Of a DNA stretch of 64,000 nucleotides, positions 1 to 7,678 are shown one piece after another. The notes beneath the pieces were generated by a model. That model was not told the origin of the DNA. It made no database searches and saw nothing but the letters and a program-made list of their open reading frames with translations. Made by a program: the position numbers and the translations under genes. Position 1 is the stretch's first letter. Each line of letters opens with the position of its first letter. The stretch comes from Pseudolysinimonas_A sp039912695 (GTDB taxonomy: Bacteria; Actinomycetota; Actinomycetes; Actinomycetales; Microbacteriaceae). The DNA lies in the NCBI RefSeq assembly GCF_039912695.1, contig NZ_JBDSPJ010000024.1, positions 62,001 to 126,000 on the forward strand, read 5' to 3'.

Positions 1-190
1 TGCGCACCACCGAGGCGAGTTCGGCAGCGTCTTCGTCGAAGCGTCCCGTGTAGCCGTGCTGCTCTCGCAGGTCGAATACCTCGGCCTGGGTTGAGAGTTC
101 ATCCAGACCGGTTCGGGATGCCGTCGGGTGCGTGTTGGCGAGGTCGACCAGGAAGGCGACCGTGTCCTCGGTGTCAGGAGTGAAATGCAA
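1..190 (-). CDS. CGNR zinc-finger/ABATE-domain regulator, N-terminal part only
   Basis: The minus strand reads as an open frame from a TTG at 190 off the left edge (about 63 residues). It begins HFTPDTEDTVAFLVDLANTH and continues through a LREQHGYTGRFDEDAAELA-type segment, which resembles the ABATE (stress-induced transcription regulator) N-terminal domain of CGNR zinc-finger proteins. An AAAGGTAAGG-like ribosome site lies just upstream of the TTG, and no ATG is available nearby. The C-terminal CGNR zinc finger would lie outside the window. Genes of this family often stand divergent to an EamA exporter, as here. Assignment comes from recognising the N-terminal pattern, so it is moderately secure. 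Confidence 0.6.
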   Translation of the reverse strand, partial: MHFTPDTEDTVAFLVDLANTHPTASRTGLDELSTQAEVFDLREQHGYTGRFDEDAAELASVVR

Positions 191-274
191 GTTGAACCCT
201 TACCTTTCGGGAGAGTACCGTCACGATCGTACCCGCGTTTCACTCCTGACAGCCGCCCATCGAAAGACACCGCT

Positions 275-1222
275 GTGAACACCTCCCGATCCGGCATCGG
301 CTACGGCCTCCTCGCCTCGCTGACCTTCGGCGCGACCGGAGCCCTCGTGAAGCCGCTTCTCGAGAACGGCTGGAGTCCTGCGGCGGCGGTGACCTTCCGC
401 GCCGCGCTCGCCGGACTGGTGCTGGTTCCCTTCGCGGTCGTCGCGCTGCGCGGCCACTGGTCGAGTTTGTGGAGGGCGCGCTGGCGCATCCTCGGCATGG
501 CGTTGATTGGCGTCGCCGGCACCCAGCTGGTTTTCTTCGCGGCGATTCAGCGCATCCCCGTGTCGTCGGGGCTCCTGATCGAGTACCTTGCCCCGCTGCT
601 GCTCGTCGTCTGGGTTGCCGCCACGACGAAACGGATGCCGCGTCCCGTCGTCTTCATCGGCTCGGTGATCGCGATCGTCGGTCTCGTGCTGATCATCGGA
701 CCAGTCGGGGGCGGCGACCTGCTCGGCTTCGTTTTCGCCGGTCTGGCCGCGGTGGGCTGCGCGATCTACTACCTGATTGCCGCCCGACCCGCCGATGGCC
801 TGCCGCCGGTCGCCTTCGCGTCGGCCGGCCTGCTGCTCGGGTCGCTCTCGCTTGCGATCGTCGGTGTCACCGGTCTGGTGCCGTTCACCATGAACTTCGG
901 CGAGGTTGCTGCGCTCGGCGGGGTCGTCCCGTGGTTTGCGCCGCTGCTGGTGCTCGCGGCGACGACCGCGATCGGCTACTCCACCGGCATCCACGCGTCT
1001 CAGTTGCTGGGGTCGCGGCTGATGTCGTTCATCGGGATGCTGGAGGTCGTGTTCGCGTCGTTCTACGCCTGGCTGCTGCTCGGCGAGACGCTCGGCGTCG
1101 TGCAATTGCTCGGGGGAGTTCTCATCCTCGCCGGCATCGCGTTCGTACGCGCCGAGAAACAGGTCGACGCTCCGCTCGAAGCACTGCCCGTCGAAGGCGA
1201 ACCGGTGCCCGCGCGTACCTAA
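275..1222 (+). CDS. EamA/RhtA-family drug-metabolite exporter (DMT)
   Basis: The product is a 315-residue inner-membrane protein with about ten hydrophobic helices and two EamA repeats, typical of DMT-superfamily exporters of amino acids or metabolites. The start is GTG 275 (VNTSRSGIGYGLLASLTFG), because the first helix begins there; the frame is open further upstream but that part overlaps the divergent CGNR gene and looks non-coding. The final helix pair ends near VRAEKQ, followed by a short polar tail. The divergent CGNR-type regulator may control it. The substrate is unknown. The stop codon lies inside the left arm of an inverted repeat. Confidence 0.85.
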   Translation: MNTSRSGIGYGLLASLTFGATGALVKPLLENGWSPAAAVTFRAALAGLVLVPFAVVALRGHWSSLWRARWRILGMALIGVAGTQLVFFAAIQRIPVSSGLLIEYLAPLLLVVWVAATTKRMPRPVVFIGSVIAIVGLVLIIGPVGGGDLLGFVFAGLAAVGCAIYYLIAARPADGLPPVAFASAGLLLGSLSLAIVGVTGLVPFTMNFGEVAALGGVVPWFAPLLVLAATTAIGYSTGIHASQLLGSRLMSFIGMLEVVFASFYAWLLLGETLGVVQLLGGVLILAGIAFVRAEKQVDAPLEALPVEGEPVPART

Positions 1223-1287
1223 CTCTCACCACAGCGGGCACTTGAGCGCTCTACGTCGACAACGGAGCGCCTGCGTGAGAGTTAGGT
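1217..1287. repeat. Nested inverted repeat with 13-bp perfect outer arms
   Basis: The arms 1217-1229 (ACCTAACTCTCAC) and 1275-1287 are perfect reverse complements. A second 6-bp pair (GCGCTC at 1246-1251, GAGCGC at 1265-1270) is nested inside. The left arm contains the stop codon of the EamA gene. No T-tract follows, so it is not a classical intrinsic terminator. It could be a transcription-ending hairpin or a small dispersed palindromic element. Confidence 0.7.
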
Positions 1288-1330
1288 TGCGGAACGTCGC
1301 GTCAACCCGCGAGCCGACAGCGCGGCGCAC

Positions 1331-1336
1331 TAATCT
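1331..1336 (+). promoter_or_regulatory. -10 box (TAATCT) of the RidA gene, leaderless type
   Basis: TAATCT ends six bases before the GTG start at 1343, so transcription would start at or next to the start codon. No convincing -35 box or ribosome site is seen. Confidence 0.55.
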
Positions 1337-1342
1337 GACGAG

Positions 1343-1729
1343 GTGCCACGCAGACTGATCAGTTCCGGTTCCACATTCGAGCAGCAGATCGGCTATTCGA
1401 GGGCGGTGGTCTCGGGCGATTGGGTTTTCGTGTCGGGAACAACCGGTTTCGACTACTCCACGATGACGATCTCGGAGGACGTCGAGGCCCAGACCCGGCA
1501 GGCTCTCAAGAACATCGGCGCCGCGCTCGCCGAGGCGGGGGCATCCTTCGCCGACGTCGTGCGGGTGCACTACCTGCTGCCCAATGGCGACGACTTCGAG
1601 AAGACCTGGCCTGCACTTCAGGAGGTTTTCAGCGAGGTCCGTCCGGCGGCGACGATGTTCGTCGCCGGCCTGTCTGGCCCCGAGATGAAGATCGAAATCG
1701 AAGTCACGGCGCACGTCGGCCAGGCGTGA
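1343..1729 (+). CDS. RidA-family (YjgF/YER057c/UK114) protein
   Basis: A 128-residue protein with the compact chorismate-mutase-like fold of the RidA family. Visible family features are the N-terminal SSGSTFEQQIGYSRAV segment, VFVSGTTG, the QTRQALKNIGAALAEAG helix and a C-terminal IEIEVTA strand. Canonical RidA hydrolyses reactive enamine/imine intermediates; the subfamily with an S/T-rich start, as here, is not always active on them, and the usual C-terminal arginine is not obvious. The start is GTG 1343. It overlaps the exonuclease gene by four bases, suggesting translational coupling in a three-gene set. Confidence 0.85.
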   Translation: MPRRLISSGSTFEQQIGYSRAVVSGDWVFVSGTTGFDYSTMTISEDVEAQTRQALKNIGAALAEAGASFADVVRVHYLLPNGDDFEKTWPALQEVFSEVRPAATMFVAGLSGPEMKIEIEVTAHVGQA

Positions 1730-2319
1730 CCGTGACAGTTCGTCCGGAGCGGTGGATCTCGGTCGACGTCGAGACTGCGGGTCCGACGCCCGGCCGGTAC
1801 TCGATGTTGTCGATCGGTGCCTGCCTGGTCGATGATCCGCAGCGCGGGTTCTACCTCGAGCTCAAACCCGATCGTGACGAGGTCATCGACTCCGCGCTCG
1901 CCGTGAGCGGGCTGAGTATGGAGACCCTCGCGAAGGAGGGCGTCGAGGCCGGTGAAGCGATGAAGCAGTTCGCCCAGTGGGTTCGGGATGCCGTCCCGCC
2001 CCAGACGCATCGCCCAGTCTTCCTGGGGTTCAATGCGACCTTCGACTGGATGTTCGTCGAGGAATACTTCGTGCGCTACGGCATCGAGAATCCATTCGGA
2101 CATGGCGGCGTCGACATCAAGTCCTACTATGTCGGCATGACCGGGTCGACCTGGGAGCAGACGAGCATGAAGCATCTCTCACCCAAGTACCTCGCGGGAC
2201 GCCCTCTTTCGCACAACGCGCTCGGTGACGCGCGCGACCAGGCGGAGTTGTTTCGGGCCATCTCCGAGGATGCGTCGGCCCTTCGAGCGGTAGTGGAGCA
2301 GGCCGAGGAGGCTTCGTGA
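1726..2319 (+). CDS. DEDDh 3'-5' exonuclease (oligoribonuclease/RNase T-like)
   Basis: About 197 residues. Exo motif I is SVDVETAG, where D and E would bind the metal ions. Exo II is FLGFNATFDWMF, and Exo III is HNALGDARDQAELF with the catalytic histidine five residues before the aspartate (DEDDh type). The family removes nucleotides from the 3' ends of RNA or DNA. The start is taken as GTG 1726 in a GTGA overlap with ridA; GTG 1732 is an in-frame alternative. The stop overlaps the next gene by four bases, so three genes form one transcription unit. The natural substrate is unknown. Confidence 0.8.
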   Translation: MTVTVRPERWISVDVETAGPTPGRYSMLSIGACLVDDPQRGFYLELKPDRDEVIDSALAVSGLSMETLAKEGVEAGEAMKQFAQWVRDAVPPQTHRPVFLGFNATFDWMFVEEYFVRYGIENPFGHGGVDIKSYYVGMTGSTWEQTSMKHLSPKYLAGRPLSHNALGDARDQAELFRAISEDASALRAVVEQAEEAS

Positions 2320-3635
2320 CGGACAGCGCACCAACGTCGGCATTGCCCCAGCCCGACCCACAGGTATCGGCGGACGCCGACGTGGCACGGATCGTCGAAT
2401 CCGCGAGGCGACTCGGAGTCGAACTCGACGAGGCCGACACCATCCAGTGGCTGGCCGCCATCGCCGCGGTGCCCGACGATGACGTTTCGGTCGACGACGC
2501 CAGCGGCACCTTCGGGCACCGCGTCGCGATGCTCGACTTCAGCCCGCGCGACCTAGCCCGCTTCCGGCAGATCGGCACCGTGGTGAAACTGACCGGCCCC
2601 GCGGACATCACCGAGGGCGCGCTCGCGCTCTCGGGCTCGGCGGCGCAGTCGAAGATTCAGAGCTTCCCCGGGGATGCCGACTACTTCCAGCGCTTTAACA
2701 TCAAGGCTCCGACGAGGGATGACGCGAGCGCTATCCTCGCCAGCTCGCTGAAGGCGAAGATCCTCGAGTTCGCGCACGGCGGCTGGTTTCAGTTTCTCGA
2801 AGCCAAACTCGGCACGATGAAATCCGGAACGCCGATCTCGTGGAAACTCACCGACATCCAGGCCGGAGTCATCACCACTCCCGACGGCGAGGTGCGTTGG
2901 GAGGATGCCGCCCGCGACCCAGGTTGGGTCAAAGCCGACTGGGTCGTCACTGACTCCACCCGCGGAGTGCTCTCCAACGCGAGCAATGTCATCGACGTGA
3001 CCTGGGAGAGCCCGACCGGCGACATCGTGCCGCTCGACGGCTACCTCGACACGTACTTTCAGGAGGTCTACCTCGACGCGGAAGACCTGCCGACTTTCGC
3101 GAAAGTGGTTCACCACGTCTCGACCGACGCTCTCGATGACTACGTGACCTCGCTCGAAGGGGAGGTGCGCAAGTACCTGACCAAGCACCTCAACTACGGC
3201 AAGGCCGCGAAGCGCATGTACAACGTCTTCCGGCTGTCGGGGCGGCACCTTGACGCCGCCTTCGTGCGGGAGCTCTTCGACGAACCATCCACGATTCTCT
3301 ATCAGGTGTGGTCGCTCATCGTGACGCTCGATAACGCCACTCAGCCGGGCAGCGCCATCCCGATTGAGGATGTTCGCGCTCAAGCTGATGCGCTCGTGCT
3401 GGATGTCGTCAACGCACTCGATGGCCCGGCGGAAACCGAAATCGTCGGCGCGCTGCAGAGGCTCAGCCGCACTCTCGAAGGCCAGTCCACCGGCGAGCAG
3501 CGCAGCGCCGAGGTCGCGGGCGCGCAGGCCGAAGTCGTCAACCTCGTGAATACCTTCTATCGCGATCGACTCGTCGCGATGCCCTCCATCAAGGAGTACA
3601 TCGACCAGATGCAGGCGGAGCCCGCCGCCCACTGA
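2316..3635 (+). CDS. Unrecognised protein with a possible nucleotidyltransferase signature
   Basis: A 439-residue soluble protein starting with GTG at 2316, overlapping the exonuclease stop. I do not recognise the family. Residues about 100-130 contain LSGS, eleven residues, then DADYF. This fits the pol-beta-superfamily signature hG[GS]x(9-13)[DE]h[DE]h, so an NTase fold is possible. No further catalytic aspartate can be assigned with certainty; WKLTDIQAG about 60 residues later is a candidate. The middle is rich in aromatic and acidic residues, and the C-terminal third is helical. The tight coupling with a 3'-5' exonuclease would suit a nucleic-acid-related function, but that is inference. 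Confidence 0.7.
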   Translation: MTDSAPTSALPQPDPQVSADADVARIVESARRLGVELDEADTIQWLAAIAAVPDDDVSVDDASGTFGHRVAMLDFSPRDLARFRQIGTVVKLTGPADITEGALALSGSAAQSKIQSFPGDADYFQRFNIKAPTRDDASAILASSLKAKILEFAHGGWFQFLEAKLGTMKSGTPISWKLTDIQAGVITTPDGEVRWEDAARDPGWVKADWVVTDSTRGVLSNASNVIDVTWESPTGDIVPLDGYLDTYFQEVYLDAEDLPTFAKVVHHVSTDALDDYVTSLEGEVRKYLTKHLNYGKAAKRMYNVFRLSGRHLDAAFVRELFDEPSTILYQVWSLIVTLDNATQPGSAIPIEDVRAQADALVLDVVNALDGPAETEIVGALQRLSRTLEGQSTGEQRSAEVAGAQAEVVNLVNTFYRDRLVAMPSIKEYIDQMQAEPAAH

Positions 3636-3643
3636 CCACCCCA

Positions 3644-3677
3644 TACCTAACAGCGCAATGTATAGTGCTGTCAGGTA
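3644..3677 (+). promoter_or_regulatory. PadR operator/promoter: dyad around a TATAGT -10 box
   Basis: TACCTAACAGC (3644-3654) and GCTGTCAGGTA (3667-3677) form an 11-bp dyad with one mismatch. TATAGT (3661-3666) sits between the arms as a -10 candidate. The dyad touches the AAGGAGGT ribosome site at 3677-3684. A PadR repressor bound here would block its own promoter. Confidence 0.65.
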
Positions 3678-3687
3678 AGGAGGTCGC

Positions 3688-4056
3688 GTGAACATCGACA
3701 AGGATCTGGTCGCCGCCATGGCGACCCCCCTCGTGCTCGCGATCCTCGCCGACGGCGGCCCGAGTTACGGCTACGCGATCCTCAAGCGGGTGCGCGACCT
3801 TTCCGACGGCGATCTGGAGTGGACCGACGGGATGCTCTACCCGTTGCTGCACCGGCTCGAGCGCCTCGACCATGTTCGGGCGACCTGGGGTAGCTCGCCC
3901 GAAGGCCGGCGCCGCAAATACTACGAACTGACCGAGTCGGGCACCGCGGCCCTCGACGAACACCGCCGCCAGTGGGCGACCGCGACGAAAACGCTCGGCG
4001 GAATCTGGAACCTCGTACTGCCCACTCCGTTCCCCTCAGCCCTCGGGAAGGCCTGA
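3688..4056 (+). CDS. PadR-family transcriptional regulator
   Basis: A 122-residue PadR-type regulator. It has a winged helix with SYGYAILKRV, then DGMLYPLLHRLE (the usual LYPxLxRLE motif), GRRRKYYELTESG in the wing, and a helical C-terminal dimerisation segment. The GTG start has a strong AAGGAGGT ribosome site four bases upstream. The stop is one base before the next start, so it forms an operon with the permease-prefix membrane protein, a frequent pairing. A dyad over its promoter suggests autorepression. The ligand is unknown. Confidence 0.9.
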   Translation: MNIDKDLVAAMATPLVLAILADGGPSYGYAILKRVRDLSDGDLEWTDGMLYPLLHRLERLDHVRATWGSSPEGRRRKYYELTESGTAALDEHRRQWATATKTLGGIWNLVLPTPFPSALGKA

Positions 4057-4057
4057 C

Positions 4058-5419
4058 ATGACTGTGCTCGACACCCGCATTGCCGAATGGCGTGCCGCCG
4101 TGGACCGCGGCCCCGCGGTTAGCGCCGCCGACGCCGACGAACTCGAAAACCACTTGCGCGACCAAATCGCGGAACTCGAGACCGCGGGTCTCTCCGACGA
4201 CGAAGCGTTTCTGATCGCGGTCAAGAGGCTCGGCAGCGCCGACGCTCTGACCGCCGAGTTCGCGCGCGAGCACGGCGACCGCCTCTGGAAGCAGCTGGTT
4301 GCGACCAGTGCGGCGCCGGCATCCGGTTCGCCCTCTCGCGGCATCGTCACGATGCTCGTCTTCGCGGCGATCGCGGGTGGTCTGCTGCAGATCGCGCGCC
4401 TGATTGCCGAGATCCCGGGCGGTGACCCGACCTGGCTTCTGCGCAACGCGTCGCTGATCGTGCTGACCGTTCTCGCGGCGTACCTGGCCTGGACGCATCG
4501 CATCGGCATCCGGATCGCCGTCGTTCTGGGGGCGGTGATCGCCGCCATCGCGGTCTTGATCAACGTGTTGCCGTCCCTACAACCGGTCGCGACCGGGTCG
4601 GCACTGATCGCCGGTCAGCAGCTCGTCATGCTGCACCTGCCGGTGGTGGTGTGGTTCATCGTGGGCATCGCCTACCTCGGCACGCAGTGGCGGTCGTCGG
4701 CACGCCGGATGGACTTCGTGCGCTTCTCAGGGGAGTGGACGATCTACCTCGTTCTCATCGCGATCGGGGGTGCCGTCCTGGTCGGGCTCACGACTCTCGT
4801 CCTCGTGCCGATCGCCGGCGGGGCGGTTGTGCCGGTTCAGGAGTGGGTCATCCCGACCGGGATCGGCGGAGCGACCATCGTCGCGGCGTGGCTGGTCGAG
4901 AGCAAGAAGAGCGTCATCGAAAACATCGCGCCGGTGCTCACCGCGATCTTCACGCCGCTGTTCGCCGTGATGCTTCTCGCCTCGGCGGTCGGCTATCTGA
5001 TCGCCGGGATCGGCCGCGAATTCAATCGTGACCTGCTGACGGTCTTCGACGTGCTGCTGCTCGTCGTGCTGGCCCTGGTGCTCTACGGACTCTCGGCCCG
5101 CGATCCGCTGCGCGCGGCAGGACTGATGGATGTCATCCGACTCGTCGCCGTCGTCGCGGCGATCGTTCTCGACACTCTCGTGCTCGGCTCGATGTTTGCC
5201 CGCATCGGCGAGTTCGGCTTCACCGCGAACCGCGTTGCAGCGCTCGGGCTCAACCTGTTGCTCGTGATCGACCTGATCGTGACCGCGGCTCTGACCATCG
5301 GGATGCTCGCGCGGCGGATTCCGGCGGCGCGGCTTGAGCGGTTCCAGACTTCCGCCCTTCCGGTATTCGGGGTGTGGGCGCTGGTCGTCGTGTTCGTGCT
5401 GCCGCCGCTATTCGGGTAG
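4058..5419 (+). CDS. Membrane protein with N-terminal permease-prefix domain
   Basis: 453 residues. The first 80 form a soluble helical permease-prefix domain (ADELENHLRDQIAELETAG, then LSDDEAFLIAVKRLGSADAL). About ten to eleven hydrophobic helices follow. Proteins of this layout are regularly partnered with PadR regulators and are thought to belong to regulated membrane stress or transport modules, but no biochemical role is established. ATG 4058 is two bases after the padR stop, so the two are co-transcribed. The gene ends six bases before the convergent neighbour stops, with no room for a dedicated terminator. Confidence 0.8.
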   Translation: MTVLDTRIAEWRAAVDRGPAVSAADADELENHLRDQIAELETAGLSDDEAFLIAVKRLGSADALTAEFAREHGDRLWKQLVATSAAPASGSPSRGIVTMLVFAAIAGGLLQIARLIAEIPGGDPTWLLRNASLIVLTVLAAYLAWTHRIGIRIAVVLGAVIAAIAVLINVLPSLQPVATGSALIAGQQLVMLHLPVVVWFIVGIAYLGTQWRSSARRMDFVRFSGEWTIYLVLIAIGGAVLVGLTTLVLVPIAGGAVVPVQEWVIPTGIGGATIVAAWLVESKKSVIENIAPVLTAIFTPLFAVMLLASAVGYLIAGIGREFNRDLLTVFDVLLLVVLALVLYGLSARDPLRAAGLMDVIRLVAVVAAIVLDTLVLGSMFARIGEFGFTANRVAALGLNLLLVIDLIVTAALTIGMLARRIPAARLERFQTSALPVFGVWALVVVFVLPPLFG

Positions 5420-5425
5420 CGGATC

Positions 5426-6067
5426 TCAGTCGACGAAGGTGAATGAGTCGACGAATTCGTCGTCGCGGCTGTCAGCGGACTCGGAGTAGACCAACAAGTA
5501 GAGCCTGGTGCCGTGGCCCGTAAAGATGACGTAAAAACGGGCGGGTGCACCTTCCACTGTCATTGAGAACCGATATGCCGGGTCGCCTGAGAGCGTGATC
5601 TGGTCGGGCTCCGTCGATAATGCGTCGTTGATCGCGCTCGATTCGAGGCTTGACGCGCTGACCCCTGGCGCGTCGCTGAGGGCTCCCACCAGGACTTCGC
5701 CGAGGAACATCCCCATAAAAGCAGGGCTAGGTGGCAGATTCTTGCGGTCGGCCGAGGACACTGAGTAATAGAGGTCGCCATCGGTCCAGTGCGTCGCCGT
5801 CGTGGGGACTGCGAGCGGTTGCACAACCTCTTCTTGTTTCTGTGTCGGCGTGCCGGGAGCCTCCACCGAATAGTGCTCGGCCTCCGAGGCGTACAGGGCA
5901 ATCGCGTTGGCGTTGACGGCATTGAGCGTGATCCGAACACCGATGAGGGCGACCGCCGCTACGACCAGCCCGGCGCCGATACCGATGACGAGGCGTCGAC
6001 GCGAACGGATCGGCGAAACTGGATTTGGCGAGGCGGGCTCTATCGCTGTGGGCGTGATCTCGGTCAT
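5426..6067 (-). CDS. Unrecognised membrane-anchored protein
   Basis: 213 residues: a short cytoplasmic tail rich in Pro/Ser with RSRRR, one transmembrane helix (about residues 28-50, LVIGIGAGLVVAAVALIGV), then an extracellular domain of about 160 residues. The outer domain has beta-rich stretches (DLYYSVSSADR, DPAYRFSMTVEG, FYVIFTGHGTRLYLLVYS), the pattern of small single-anchor actinobacterial proteins of unknown function. Its codon use looks less GC-extreme than that of its neighbours. It is convergent with the permease-prefix gene. Confidence 0.65.
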   Translation of the reverse strand: MTEITPTAIEPASPNPVSPIRSRRRLVIGIGAGLVVAAVALIGVRITLNAVNANAIALYASEAEHYSVEAPGTPTQKQEEVVQPLAVPTTATHWTDGDLYYSVSSADRKNLPPSPAFMGMFLGEVLVGALSDAPGVSASSLESSAINDALSTEPDQITLSGDPAYRFSMTVEGAPARFYVIFTGHGTRLYLLVYSESADSRDDEFVDSFTFVD

Positions 6068-6202
6068 CTCTCGGACGCGATCTGATCTGATTCCGCTGAA
6101 AGGTATGTCGTGCGCATTCCCATGTCGTCATGATGGCAGCTCGATATCGCGCCTGTGGACACATTCCGCGAGCCGGGTCGACTTCCTGCGAACCTTACTG
6201 GC

Positions 6203-6382
6203 ATGTTGACATCGATCAGGCAAAGGATGGCGGCGAAGGCCGTGGACGAGGTCGGCGATGTGCCCGGCTGGGTGTTGATCACGCTGATGACGGCCGGGTT
6301 GGTCATCGTCCTCTGGGCGATCGCCGGCCCGGCACTCGGGCAGATCTTCCAAAGCGCACTCGACCGAGTCACCGGATTCTGA
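6203..6382 (+). CDS. Small Flp/Tad-pilin-like membrane protein
   Basis: 59 residues from ATG 6203 (an in-frame ATG at 6155 is less likely). A charged N-terminus (LTSIRQRMAAKAVDEVGDVPG) precedes one transmembrane helix (WVLITLMTAGLVIVLWAIAGPAL) and a short tail. Size, single helix and position directly before TadE-like genes suggest a Flp-type prepilin-like or accessory subunit of a Tad apparatus. The prepilin cleavage glycine cannot be assigned with certainty. It probably starts an operon running to 7631. Confidence 0.6.
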   Translation: MLTSIRQRMAAKAVDEVGDVPGWVLITLMTAGLVIVLWAIAGPALGQIFQSALDRVTGF

Positions 6383-6392
6383 GGCGCGAGAG

Positions 6393-6770
6393 GTGCGCGA
6401 CGAGTCGGGATCGGCGGTCGTCGAGTTCACGCTCGTCGGCGTGCTGCTGACTCTGCTGACCCTCGCCGTGCTGCAACTCGGCATCGCCCTGCACGTGCGC
6501 AACACGGTTCTGGATGCGGCCGCCGAGGGGGCACGGTTCGGAGCCCTCGCCGACAACACCCCGGCGGATGGCGTGGTGCGCACCCGAGAACTGATCACCG
6601 AGGCGATCGGGGCCGACTACGCGACCGACGTCAATGTGAGTGGCGGAAGTTGGATGGGGCATCCCGCGGTCACGATCACCGTGCACACGACTCTGCCGGT
6701 GATCGGGCTGATCGGCGTCGGCGGAGCGTTGGAGGTGTCGGGCCATGCGGCGGTTGAGACTCTCGACTGA
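6393..6770 (+). CDS. TadE-family minor pilin-like protein
   Basis: 125 residues. The N-terminus RDESGSAVVEFTLVGVLLT is the TadE-type prepilin segment, with a conserved glutamate at +5 of the hydrophobic stretch. RNTVLDAAAEGARFGA is the family helix after the membrane segment. Start GTG 6393 lies ten bases after the Flp-like gene. TadE proteins are pseudopilins needed for Flp pilus assembly or act as surface components. The gene overlaps the next by 26 bases. Confidence 0.8.
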   Translation: MRDESGSAVVEFTLVGVLLTLLTLAVLQLGIALHVRNTVLDAAAEGARFGALADNTPADGVVRTRELITEAIGADYATDVNVSGGSWMGHPAVTITVHTTLPVIGLIGVGGALEVSGHAAVETLD

Positions 6771-7191
6771 TGAGGGGTCGGCATCCATCGAGTTCATCAC
6801 CGTGGGGCTGCTCATTCTGGTGCCGACGGTCTACCTGGTGCTCGCGCTGTCGTCGATCGAGAGCGCATCCTTCGCCGTCGAAGGAGCCGCCCGCCAGGCA
6901 TCGCGGGTGTTCGTGCAGGCCGACTCGGTCGGTGAGGGTGAGGCCGCCGCGCGGCGCGCGATCGCCGTCACGCTCGCCGACTACGGGCTGGATGCCGGCA
7001 ACGCCCAGGTCACGATCTCGTGCCGACCCGATCCCGCCGACTGTCTGACGCGTCGCGGGTTCGTCACCGTGACGATCACGACCGTCGCGCCGCTGCCGAT
7101 CTTTCCCGCGGTGCTCGGTACCGACATCCCGCTCGGAGTAACGATCGACTCCGTCTCAACCGAGCAGGTGTCGCGATTCGCCGGGTCATGA
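6745..7191 (+). CDS. TadE/TadF-like pseudopilin
   Basis: 148 residues. DEGSASIEFITVGLLILVPTVYLVLAL is the TadE-type hydrophobic segment with its glutamate; AVEGAARQASRVFVQ is the following helix. The outer part has a Cys pair (SCRPDPADCL) that could form a disulfide. It begins inside the 3' end of the preceding gene, so translation is coupled. It is the second of three related subunits here. Confidence 0.8.
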   Translation: MRRLRLSTDEGSASIEFITVGLLILVPTVYLVLALSSIESASFAVEGAARQASRVFVQADSVGEGEAAARRAIAVTLADYGLDAGNAQVTISCRPDPADCLTRRGFVTVTITTVAPLPIFPAVLGTDIPLGVTIDSVSTEQVSRFAGS

Positions 7192-7631
7192 GAGTGATCT
7201 CCCGGCTGCGGGATGACGACGGCTCGACCCTTCCGCTGGTGGCGGGATTCGGTGCGCTCGGCCTCGCCCTGGTGTTGGTCGCTGCCGCCGCATCCTCCCT
7301 CTATCTGGAGCGCAAGCAACTCTTCACCCTGGCCGACGGCGCCGCCCTGGTCGGCGCCGAGGCGTTCGATCTGGCTGAGGTCGATACCGTCGACGGCGTT
7401 CCCGACCTGGTGCTCGAACCCGACGACGTGCATCGCGACGTCGTCACCTTCCTCGCCACCACGCCGAACGGCGGGTTCGAGAGCCTCGTCCTCGAGGAGG
7501 CCACCACCCGCGACGGGGCGAGTGCGACCGTCACCCTGTCGGCCATCTGGCGCCCGCCGATCGTGACGGTGTTCTTTCCCGAGGGGTTCCGGATTGAGAC
7601 GACCGCGACCGCCCGGACGGTCTTTGGATAG
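7188..7631 (+). CDS. TadG-like protein (pilus-assembly TadE/G family)
   Basis: 147 residues from ATG 7188 in an ATGA overlap with the preceding gene. The segment DDDGSTLPLVAGFGALGLALVLVAAAASSLYLERKQL is typical of the Tad/TadG N-terminus, and TLADGAALVGAEAF is the family helix. It is the last of four small secretion/pilus-type genes (Flp-like, TadE, TadE/F, TadG). No TadA ATPase, TadB/TadC platform or CpaB gene is in this window, so assembly must depend on a machine encoded elsewhere, or the set is a remnant. Confidence 0.75.
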   Translation: MRVISRLRDDDGSTLPLVAGFGALGLALVLVAAAASSLYLERKQLFTLADGAALVGAEAFDLAEVDTVDGVPDLVLEPDDVHRDVVTFLATTPNGGFESLVLEEATTRDGASATVTLSAIWRPPIVTVFFPEGFRIETTATARTVFG

Positions 7632-7678
7632 GAGAGCCGGATAACAGAGCCGGGTAGCAGTTCGGGGAGGAGAGCCGG

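Noticed and set aside
221..1105. Long open frame on the minus strand opposite the EamA gene
   Set aside because: Its product is Arg/Asp/Glu/Gln-rich without hydrophobic core, a usual antisense artefact of GC-rich coding DNA; the plus-strand gene has clear transmembrane helices.
2553..3719. 388-codon open frame on the minus strand
   Set aside because: It is antisense to a gene that is translationally coupled to its upstream neighbour, has no family features and crosses the PadR promoter.
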